DNA from: Acidianus hospitalis
Lineage (GTDB): Archaea; Thermoproteota; Thermoprotei_A; Sulfolobales; Sulfolobaceae
Direction: 5' to 3'
DNA: 20,481 nt
NCBI GenBank assembly: GCA_003086435.1
Contig: QEFD01000207.1
Span: 1 to 20,481 of the forward strand
The notes below the pieces were generated by a model. The model had not been told where the DNA came from, ran no database searches, and saw nothing but the letters and a program-made list of their open reading frames with translations. The position numbers were made by a program, and so were the translations under genes. Positions 14,630 through 20,481 of the stretch are shown piece by piece (the stretch's first letter is position 1; the number at the start of each line of letters is the position of its first letter).

Positions 14630-15766
14630 ATGAACAGAAGAACGCTTATCTATGCAGTTATAATAGTTATTATAACTTTCTCATTAAGGGCTTCAAATAA
14701 TATGATAATTACGACTTTACCGCTCATTGCAAAGTACTATTTCCACTTTTCCAGTATTTTAATAGGGGTAATCTCTTCTTTAGCAATGCTCTCAGCTTTT
14801 ATAGCTAGTGGGTTAATCAACTCAAGGCTTACGTCTTCTATAAGGAGAAAAGTGTTCATAACGTCTGCCATAATTTACTCAACGGTCTTCCCTTTATTTT
14901 ACTTTTCAAATCCTTACAACGTTTGGTTGCTTACTTCTCTTGTAGGCTTCTCTTTAGGCATGATAATGCCTAACATAATCACCTCTGCTGGACTTTTTCA
15001 AGATCAAAGAACCAGGGAAAGGATGCTCTCACTTTATACACTAGCTTTAAGCACTTCACTCATCATAGGGCCTTTAATTGAGTCAGCAATACTTCTTAAG
15101 TTTACTTTATTCCAAGCTTTCATATTCTTCTCAATACTTCCGGCGTTAGTTGCAATATCTTCTTTACTAGTTAAATTTCCGGAAGAGGAAGAAAACGAAA
15201 GAGTAAAAGTAAAGGTTTGGAAGAACCCTGGCTTTAGAATATCAATATTCCTTAATTTAATGTATGCATTACCTTTCGGTACTCTTACTACTTTTGGAGG
15301 AATTTATGCGGTAGACTCGTTTCACGCATCTTATTCCTTGGCGACTGCATTATTCGGAATGTTCTTTGCGACTTCCTTTTTAGGTAGGTTGATGATGACT
15401 ATATTGCCTCCAAGAGATCTAGGGTTGCCAATATGGATTTCGGCTAGTTTAACTATAATAGGCTTATCTGCAATTTTCTTATCAAATTCTCTCATCCTTT
15501 ACATAATCGCGTTAATAATACTAGGAATACCTCACGGTCTAACTTACCCCACTTCACTAATTGCGCTAACAAGAAGCTTTCCTGAGGAAGAGAGGAATGT
15601 CGCCAATAGTTATTTTTCAGCTACGATGACTGCCTTTACTTCCTTCGTACCTATAATTATCTCAACTATAGTGAACTCTATAGGAATAAGGTATTCGTTT
15701 GCTTTGCTAATACCAGTATCTTTAGCATTCTTCATTGGAGTATTATGGAATGAAAGGTCTATCTGA
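14630..15766 (+). CDS. major facilitator superfamily transporter
   Basis: This 378-residue polytopic membrane protein has about twelve hydrophobic segments, the first at residues 5-27 and a cytoplasmic-type loop near residue 190 (EEEENERVKVKVW) that splits it into two halves of six. A short basic stretch SSIRRKVF (about 68-75) stands after the second helix, where MFS proteins have the G-x-x-x-D/R-x-G-R/K-R signature. The second half has a related GRLMMT stretch. Substrate is unknown; the size and lack of large loops suit drug or small-metabolite efflux. It is a single gene with ATG 14630. An 11-bp repeat GATATATCTTT occurs twice just upstream (from 14600 and 14620). Confidence 0.85.
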   Translation: MNRRTLIYAVIIVIITFSLRASNNMIITTLPLIAKYYFHFSSILIGVISSLAMLSAFIASGLINSRLTSSIRRKVFITSAIIYSTVFPLFYFSNPYNVWLLTSLVGFSLGMIMPNIITSAGLFQDQRTRERMLSLYTLALSTSLIIGPLIESAILLKFTLFQAFIFFSILPALVAISSLLVKFPEEEENERVKVKVWKNPGFRISIFLNLMYALPFGTLTTFGGIYAVDSFHASYSLATALFGMFFATSFLGRLMMTILPPRDLGLPIWISASLTIIGLSAIFLSNSLILYIIALIILGIPHGLTYPTSLIALTRSFPEEERNVANSYFSATMTAFTSFVPIIISTIVNSIGIRYSFALLIPVSLAFFIGVLWNERSI

Positions 15767-16038
15767 CGATTATCAGCTAAGATATTATCCTAATTAATGA
15801 TTTTCTCTTATGATGCTTATTATTTTAGAGTTGATAGAAATACATAGAAAATTGATATCATTTTAAGAGATTTAATGCCTACAATAAGTTAAACAGTATA
15901 GAATTTATTGATTTCTTTCAAATTAACTCAATATAATGAGAAGTAAGCTAAACTCGAGAAATGCTAGAGGAAATTAAGCAACTTTATGAAACTTAGCCTT
16001 CAGCTTTCTAACTATCGCCTCTCTACGAATTTAAGAGA
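15767..16038. other. AT-rich gap with a vestigial gene start
   Basis: These 272 bp between the MFS gene and the convergent protease gene hold no convincing gene. Bases 15795-15813 are identical to 17348-17366, the start region of the 170-residue protein downstream. In this copy the frame from the ATG at 15810 closes after 18 codons. Confidence 0.5.
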
Positions 16039-16416
16039 TTATTTTAGAATTACTGTCAGCGAACTATTGATAAAATCTATTATCATTATTTCAGATATGT
16101 TCTTAAGAAAATTAATAGAAATCAAAGGAAATCTTCCATGATGAATAACATAAGAAATCTTGTATACTTTATCTCCTAAGCATAAGATTGCGTCGTTCCC
16201 TGCATGCAATGTCACAGATCCAATAACAGTAGAAAACTTTTCAACCTTAGAAGGACTTAAGGATAATTTACTTGCTATATTAGCAGGGATAGCTATATCA
16301 TAGCCTATAAATCCAGAATCTATTTTAAAGCTAGTTTGAAATTTATTCTTATCTTTACATATGCTTCCATCTACTATCAGTTCATTGTTCTGCGATATTT
16401 TACCTTCAATTCTCAC
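16039..16416 (-). CDS. retropepsin-like aspartic protease (DSG type)
   Basis: This 125-residue protein resembles single-domain clan AA (retropepsin-like) aspartic proteases. KIDSGFIGYDIAIPANIASKLSL contains the catalytic-loop equivalent D33-S34-G35 followed by the usual P-x-x-A-x-x-L helix. A middle Gly-rich strand region follows, and a C-terminal RFPLISINFLKN block (about 95-106) stands where the family has its LLG-x-x-FL motif, though the glycine is replaced. Single-domain enzymes of this type act as homodimers. The GTG start at 16416 overlaps the upstream gene by 11 bp, so the pair is translationally coupled. Substrate and function are unknown. Confidence 0.65.
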   Translation of the reverse strand: MRIEGKISQNNELIVDGSICKDKNKFQTSFKIDSGFIGYDIAIPANIASKLSLSPSKVEKFSTVIGSVTLHAGNDAILCLGDKVYKISYVIHHGRFPLISINFLKNISEIMIIDFINSSLTVILK

Positions 16417-16984
16417 TTGTTTCTCCCTTATCTAATCTTGAGAGGGCGTATGCAATGAAGCCTATACCAGCTAACACGCCTGCTATTACGGATATTGGCT
16501 TCCAAGGAGTTAAAGTACTAGGAGGATTTAAAGTGACTAGATAATTACTTCTGACTTCTTTTATCCACTTCTTAGTTACATTATCAAAGATGTGTAGCTT
16601 GTCATAAGCAGTCCTATAAAACTCAAAAGGTTCGTAGATTGAAGGAATTGTTTCATAATTTATGTGTTCTAGATACTCTCTGCTTACTTCAAAGTGAGAG
16701 TCAATGAAACCATCAGAATATACCTTAACATGAAGATCCCAAATATCATAAAATTTCATTACAAGAGAATACTTCTCGCCCTTGTATACCTTTAGCTTTT
16801 CCTCATGGAACCCAGAGGTTTTCATAGTATTAACAACTTCCTCGATTTTAATCTTAGGCACAAACAGTCTCAAGTTACCCTCTTTTAATACATAATCTTC
16901 TGGAAGGATTGCTGAAGTTCCGTCAAAGTAGACTACCTCTCTAGGTAAATATGTTGCTATTGGATATTCTACTGTTTGTTGCAC
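16406..16984 (-). CDS. hypothetical protein with C-terminal membrane anchor, partner of the DSG protease
   Basis: I do not recognise this 192-residue protein. The bulk (1-155) is soluble, rich in aromatic residues and beta-strand-like (EVVYFDGTSAILPEDYVLKE, KFYDIWDLHVKVYSDGFIDS). A single hydrophobic helix near residues 163-182 (VIAGVLAGIGFIAYAL) is followed by a short charged tail, so it is probably tail-anchored in the membrane. The start is GTG 16984; a TTTAAA box (17009-17014) lies about 27 bp upstream on the minus strand. It overlaps the protease gene by 11 bp, and an attractive guess is that it is the substrate, anchor or inhibitor of the protease. Confidence 0.7.
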   Translation of the reverse strand: MQQTVEYPIATYLPREVVYFDGTSAILPEDYVLKEGNLRLFVPKIKIEEVVNTMKTSGFHEEKLKVYKGEKYSLVMKFYDIWDLHVKVYSDGFIDSHFEVSREYLEHINYETIPSIYEPFEFYRTAYDKLHIFDNVTKKWIKEVRSNYLVTLNPPSTLTPWKPISVIAGVLAGIGFIAYALSRLDKGETSEN

Positions 16985-17008
16985 ATATTTTACTATTTCA
17001 CTACGTGC

Positions 17009-17014
17009 TTTAAA
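17009..17014 (-). promoter_or_regulatory. TATA box of the membrane protein / DSG protease pair
   Basis: TTTAAA on the minus strand is centred about 27 bp before GTG 16984, supporting that start rather than the out-of-frame ATG at 16986. Confidence 0.5.
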
Positions 17015-17129
17015 TCTTACTATAAAGAACCTTGTAGGCTGTAAGTCTTTTATTAGATATTCATTCCTTCATATCGTTTTGATGTAGTTTATGTTTATAT
17101 AGAATTACATTTATTAATGATCTCCCTAA

Positions 17130-17267
17130 ATGATGATTGCTTACAAAGATGGAAAAGTAGTAGTGTTTTCATGTATAAGGGTGAAGGTTGTTGATCCCTT
17201 TAGAAGGGTGGTGCTCGTGGCTGAATTGAAAGTAATTAAAAGTAAGGATAAGTTACGCCACAAGTAA
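17130..17267 (+). CDS. possible 45-codon basic small ORF
   Basis: A short frame from ATG 17130 (or ATG 17133) runs to TAA 17265-17267. The product begins MMIAYKDGKVVVFSC and is rich in Val, Lys and Arg (VKVVDPFRRVVLVAELKVIK). A TATA-like TTTATATAG at 17094-17102 would place transcription start a few bases before the ATG. The alternating Val/Lys pattern looks protein-like, but no family is recognisable. It is the only candidate gene in the 378-bp gap 16985-17362; the rest of the gap shows nothing beyond promoters. Confidence 0.35.
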   Translation: MMIAYKDGKVVVFSCIRVKVVDPFRRVVLVAELKVIKSKDKLRHK

Positions 17268-17331
17268 ACACGATAGATGTGAATATTACAAGTGAGTGAA
17301 ACTGATGTCGACACTCGATAAATACGTGAAA

Positions 17332-17339
17332 ATATTTAA
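17332..17339 (+). promoter_or_regulatory. TATA box of the 170-residue protein gene
   Basis: ATATTTAA is centred about 27 bp before ATG 17363, consistent with leaderless transcription. Confidence 0.5.
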
Positions 17340-17362
17340 GCCTTAACTAATGATTTTCTCTT

Positions 17363-17875
17363 ATGAAACTTATAGTTACCTATAAAGTTAACGGAAATAT
17401 ATATAGAGTTAATATCAATTCTAGTGAATTTAATGTTTACAACGAATTAAACAAGATATTAGAGACCATATGTGAAAAATTCAATGTAGAGGAATACTCA
17501 GTTACAAAAGTTAAAGAGGAAATTCAGCTAGATAAAATTACCCCAGAGATTATCAATGCAATAAATCGTTCTTCAGATTTTAGATTCTCAGAGGACGAAA
17601 AACTCAATTTTATCGTAAAAACAATATTTAATACACAAATAGGCCTAGTAATAAGTCGTTTAATGAACTCTACATTATCTAAGGAGGAGGAAGTAATTAA
17701 AGTGACTGATCCTTGCCATAATAAACTACCTAAAATGTCAATTATATATTATGCTATAGATGAAAATAGAAATATTGTAGCTAAAGGAAGCACAAAGGAG
17801 GAAATAGATGAAATTATGAAAAAGAAAGGATATGAAAAGGGAACTTATGATATAATTACTGTTATAGATGACTAA
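17363..17875 (+). CDS. hypothetical protein with DUF5678-like C terminus, partner of the DTG protease
   Basis: This 170-residue protein has an N-terminal strand-rich part (KLIVTYKVNGNIYRVNINSS), a helical middle and a C-terminal segment IIYYAIDENRNIVAKGSTKE followed by EIDEIMKKKGYEKG. That last segment matches the pattern of small DUF5678-type domains (hydrophobic strands, NxxVAxG, then a helix ending in KxxG), which as I recall are often encoded next to retropepsin-like proteases in prokaryotes. It precedes the protease gene by 12 bp. There is no signal peptide or membrane segment. Function unknown; an adaptor or substrate of the protease is the natural guess. Confidence 0.7.
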   Translation: MKLIVTYKVNGNIYRVNINSSEFNVYNELNKILETICEKFNVEEYSVTKVKEEIQLDKITPEIINAINRSSDFRFSEDEKLNFIVKTIFNTQIGLVISRLMNSTLSKEEEVIKVTDPCHNKLPKMSIIYYAIDENRNIVAKGSTKEEIDEIMKKKGYEKGTYDIITVIDD

Positions 17876-17887
17876 TAGGTCAAAGAA

Positions 17888-18297
17888 ATGGTCGTAGAAA
17901 TACCCTATGTTGAAATTAACAATTATAAATTACCATTATTGAAAACAAAAATGGAGTGCCCGAAGCTTAACAAGGAATATTTAGTATATGCGTTGCCAGA
18001 CACAGGTAGTAGATTTTCAATCTTAGATCGTGATATTTTTATGCAATGTTTTGATGAGAATTACTCTAAAAGGATAGATATAATATTCCTAGCTAATTTA
18101 TCCAGATTTAGCGAGAGGTATAAAATAAGATTTAATTTTATAGAAATAAAATGGCAGAATTACCAGTAGCAATATTAGAGTTTAATAAGTTAAATCCTGG
18201 CATATATCCCGGACTTATTTTGGGTAGAGATGACTTCTTTTCAGGAGTAACAATATGTTTCGATAAAAATAATAAAATAATTATTAAAGAGTGCTAG
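17888..18297 (+). pseudogene. retropepsin-like aspartic protease (DTG type), interrupted by a frameshift
   Basis: The first frame (17888-18169) encodes an N-terminal strand region and ALPDTGSRFSILDRDIF with the catalytic D38-T39-G40-S41. It then reads into WQNYQ and stops. The frame shifted by one base, from about 18151 to TAG 18295-18297, continues with MAELPVAILEFNKLNPGIYP and the C-terminal block LILGRDDFF, the usual LLGRD-F motif of the family. Joined at the A run 18148-18151 (ATAAAATGG), the two frames make a complete protease of about 135 residues. Loss of one A is the simplest cause. Programmed slippage, or a separate start at ATG 18151, cannot be excluded from sequence alone. Confidence 0.75.
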
Positions 18298-18302
18298 CAT
18301 TA

Positions 18303-18309
18303 TTTTATA
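18303..18309 (+). promoter_or_regulatory. TATA box of the NifX-like gene
   Basis: TTTTATA is centred about 26 bp before GTG 18333 and supports that GTG; the ATG at 18331 is out of frame and hits a stop at once. Confidence 0.55.
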
Positions 18310-18332
18310 ACCCTTTAGATGAATATTAACAT

Positions 18333-18695
18333 GTGATAATCTGCACTACAGTTAACGATAGCATGAAATTTGAAATCTTCTCCAAAGCCAAATACCTAGT
18401 ACTAATGAATGAAAATGGAGAAATTATAGAAAAAAGAAATAATCCTGCACTCAACTCTCCAATGAAGAGACCTGCTGTTGCTAAAGAATGCGTAGAGCTT
18501 AAAGCAAATGAAGTTATAGCTCCTCACGGCTCATTATGTTTTCCTTCATATAGGATATTAAAGAAGGCGGGAATAAAGATGTTAATAGCAAATCCAGGAG
18601 AGGACTTAAGAAGTAGCAACTTAAAAGAGGTAAATATGAAGGAAGTTATATACTCAAGCTTTTTAGCAATGAGGGAAAGAATAACAGAGCATTAA
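18333..18695 (+). CDS. NifX/NafY-like (dinitrogenase Fe-Mo cofactor fold) small protein
   Basis: This 120-residue protein has the layout of the NifX/NafY/NifB C-terminal-type fold. An N-terminal strand is followed by the FSKAKYLVLMNENGEIIEKRNNPA block. The region AVAKECVELKANEVIAPHGS and the strand GIKMLIANPGED come next, as in that family. Cofactor-binding residues cannot be assigned by eye. Members occur widely in archaea that do not fix nitrogen and probably handle metal clusters. Leaderless GTG start; the stop lies 23 bp before the next gene, which has its own TATA-like element, so the two are adjacent but not clearly an operon. A link to the hydrogenase region is not supported. Confidence 0.6.
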   Translation: MIICTTVNDSMKFEIFSKAKYLVLMNENGEIIEKRNNPALNSPMKRPAVAKECVELKANEVIAPHGSLCFPSYRILKKAGIKMLIANPGEDLRSSNLKEVNMKEVIYSSFLAMRERITEH

Positions 18696-18718
18696 ATCTC
18701 TCTCCCTTTTAATATTCT

Positions 18719-19411
18719 ATGCATTTACTTTACTCTACTAGGGATGAAGTTTTTAATAAAATTTCTTTACTCCCTGTTGGCAGTATTGAACAACATGGGC
18801 CTCATTTACCAATGGGCACAGATGCCATTATTGCCGAGGAGATCGCTAAGAGAGTAGAGAGCGAATTTAAAGACGACGTGTTACTATTCCCTACAATTTA
18901 TTATTCATGCTCTATCGAACATAGCGGCTTGCCTTATGTTGGAGTATCATATATTACATTCTATAACTACTTAGTAGAAGTAATAAAGAAGGCCTTAGAA
19001 CTGTCGAAGGCAGTAATAATAGTTAATGCGCACGGAGGAAACCAGGCTATTCTAGAGGTAATAAAGAGAGAAATAAATCTAAATAGAGATGACAAAAAGG
19101 AGAGCAATAATAACAAAAAAGTATACGTATTTTACCCTGACTATAATTTCTTTCAAGGTGAGGACTTGCATGCAGGAACTGTTGAGTCTTCAGCTATAAA
19201 ATATCTTTATCCATCCTTTGTCAAAGAAAGCAAGGTGGGCAAAGATTTTTCAGTAAAAGAAGGAGTATTTGATACAATAACAACAGCAGAAGCTAATTCT
19301 CAAGGAATCATAAATATTGGAGAATTTAAAATTGATATAAATATTGGAGAGTTGTTCATAAGGCATAATGTAAATAAATTAAAAGAATTAGTTCTTAAAA
19401 TACTGAAATAA
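18719..19411 (+). CDS. creatininase family amidohydrolase, ArfB-like
   Basis: This 230-residue protein has the creatininase-fold metal motifs LPVGSIEQHGPHLPMGTDA (E24, H26, D35), EHSGLPYVG (residues 67-75) and VNAHGGN (H105), then the acidic HAGTVESS near residue 163. The archaeal members of this size include ArfB, the deformylase that opens the second step of archaeal riboflavin and F420 biosynthesis; creatininase itself is longer. The assignment to ArfB rests on length and host type, and other amidohydrolases of the family are possible. A TTAAAT box at the end of the previous gene lies 25 bp before ATG 18719, giving a leaderless start. Confidence 0.82.
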   Translation: MHLLYSTRDEVFNKISLLPVGSIEQHGPHLPMGTDAIIAEEIAKRVESEFKDDVLLFPTIYYSCSIEHSGLPYVGVSYITFYNYLVEVIKKALELSKAVIIVNAHGGNQAILEVIKREINLNRDDKKESNNNKKVYVFYPDYNFFQGEDLHAGTVESSAIKYLYPSFVKESKVGKDFSVKEGVFDTITTAEANSQGIINIGEFKIDINIGELFIRHNVNKLKELVLKILK

Positions 19412-19532
19412 AATAAATAAAAGACATTTATTATTTTCTAATTATAGGAAATTTTTTCATTTCATCTAAACTGGAACGCATACTATTTTTAAGTATTAAT
19501 AGTGGAATAGCACATAAAGATCTTGAGCAAAA

Positions 19533-20481
19533 ATGGTAAAAAAATTAATTATACCTATAATACTAATATTGATATCAATAATATTAGTGGAACTGATTCA
19601 ATCATTTTCTTTTACTACAGTAGAAAATTTAAATGCAAATATGACACACAGAACGAATAGATTATCTGACTGTAATTTTATACAACTGGTGCCCACTACG
19701 CAATATTATAACTACGTGGGATATAATAAAACTAGGCTAATATATTGTAATTTATGGTATTTCAATATAAGAGGCTTGGAAGTAAACGTAACAACTACTC
19801 CTAAGTGCATGATAATAATAAGTAATCAAAGTATATTAGCAATAGGTTACATAGTTCCGGGCTATTATAAGGAAATTTCAGTAGATTATTCCTATAATTT
19901 ACAAGGAGCTTTTGGAGTCTTCTTAAAGATATTCTGTGATACTGGAGGATGTATGCAAGAGAATATGTTAAATTCTATAGTTATAGCATTTTATAAGCCG
20001 CCTACTGCCCATCCGCCTGATGCAGTATTTTGTTATAACGTTACTTTCCCAGTAATAATAAACGGTACGGAAACTAATGTTGAGTTTGGAGTTTATAAAA
20101 GTCCAGTACACTTATTTTACATACCTTATACGTCTCTTTTCGGTAACATAACATTATACGTTAATTACTTTACTGAAAATGCTGGATATAATAAACCTTA
20201 CTTTATAGGAATATTTAACCATGCAGCAATTTCTACAGAAAAAGGTGCAGTAGCTAAGGCTATAGTATACAATTGGTTTATAATACAATGCCGTAAAGTT
20301 CCGACACCTCCTATGCCGATAGTTTTAAAGAATGGCATACTTCATGTCAAGAACGAAACTTACGTTGCTCAAAACTCTAGAATTATGAAACCTCAATCAA
20401 TTAACTGTATTAAAGCTGTATCAAATTGTAGTAATTCATTGGCTTACGTTGAAAGTAACTTTAGTATAGTAAGAATGGAAT
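19533..20481 (+). CDS. secreted or membrane-anchored sequon-rich protein, 3' end missing
   Basis: The frame from ATG 19533 stays open for 316 codons to the window edge. The first residues MVKKLIIPIILILISIILVE form a basic start and a long hydrophobic helix, a signal peptide or N-terminal anchor, so the rest should lie outside the membrane. The exported part has about ten N-glycosylation sequons (NMT, NKT, NQS, two NVT, NGT, NIT, NET, NCS, NFS) and many Tyr and Cys, as in archaeal surface glycoproteins. I recognise no domain. A TTTTTAAG box (19485-19492) would give a short leader. Confidence 0.75.
   Translation, partial: MVKKLIIPIILILISIILVELIQSFSFTTVENLNANMTHRTNRLSDCNFIQLVPTTQYYNYVGYNKTRLIYCNLWYFNIRGLEVNVTTTPKCMIIISNQSILAIGYIVPGYYKEISVDYSYNLQGAFGVFLKIFCDTGGCMQENMLNSIVIAFYKPPTAHPPDAVFCYNVTFPVIINGTETNVEFGVYKSPVHLFYIPYTSLFGNITLYVNYFTENAGYNKPYFIGIFNHAAISTEKGAVAKAIVYNWFIIQCRKVPTPPMPIVLKNGILHVKNETYVAQNSRIMKPQSINCIKAVSNCSNSLAYVESNFSIVRME

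Noticed and set aside
14600..14631. 11-bp direct repeat GATATATCTTT before the MFS gene as an operator
   Set aside because: It is short, AT-rich and one copy overlaps the start codon region. Chance or promoter composition explains it.
17130..17224. C/D box guide RNA (ATGATGA at 17130, CTGA at 17221)
   Set aside because: The boxes are about 90 nt apart, too long for an archaeal C/D RNA, and no internal D'/C' pair was found.
18333..18695. Nitrogen-fixation gene because of NifX similarity
   Set aside because: No nif gene is present; NifX/NafY-fold proteins are common in non-fixing archaea.

Overview
The window looks like chromosomal DNA of a thermoacidophilic crenarchaeon of the order Sulfolobales. 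The support is low GC, many genes whose start codon lies about 25 bp downstream of a TATA box (leaderless transcripts), GTG/TTG starts, and family content such as PaREP1, a PhoH-KH ATPase, DUF1641 and archaeal HypD/HypF. An Acidianus- or Metallosphaera-like genus is my guess; the sequence does not settle it. The window opens just upstream of hypD and closes inside an unfinished secreted-protein gene.

Bases 1-11158 form one functional block built around a cytoplasmic, cyanobacterial HupSL-like (group 2) [NiFe] hydrogenase. A plus-strand operon (11-2378) carries hypD, a class II aldolase, a MIP18/DUF59-like protein and an unknown helical protein. An HxlR-type regulator (2545-2904) follows, converging on a DUF1641 gene (2892-3398, minus). 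That gene is divergent from the structural operon (3543-6706): small subunit, large subunit, a degenerate maturation-protease-like protein and a small winged-helix-like protein. Next comes a minus-strand, cysteine-depleted paralogue of the hydrogenase large subunit (6703-7863). It is divergent from hypC, a second HypC-like gene lacking the N-terminal Cys, hypF, and the genuine hydrogenase maturation protease (7954-11158). HypF with HypE (off window) makes cyanide, HypC and HypD assemble Fe(CN)2CO, and the protease trims the large subunit. The large-subunit paralogue plus two HypC-family proteins resembles the bacterial HoxV/HoxL (HupK/HupF) assembly module of aerobic hydrogenases. I regard this as the most interesting point of the window.

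Bases 11189-15766 are unrelated genes: two tandem PaREP1 genes sharing a perfect 72-bp repeat, a PhoH-KH ATPase, a duplicated GC-rich hairpin element in the PhoH/DUF3800 divergent region, a DUF3800 protein, a methyltransferase and an MFS transporter.

Bases 15767-18297 are a poorly conserved-looking patch. It holds two separate gene pairs that each end in a retropepsin-like aspartic protease. One is intact (DSG motif, minus strand) and one is frameshifted (DTG motif, plus strand). There is also a possible 45-codon ORF and a vestigial copy of a gene start.

Bases 18333-20481 hold a NifX/NafY-like small protein, a creatininase/ArfB-family amidohydrolase, and the 5' part of a gene for a cysteine-containing, sequon-rich secreted or membrane-anchored protein that runs off the end.
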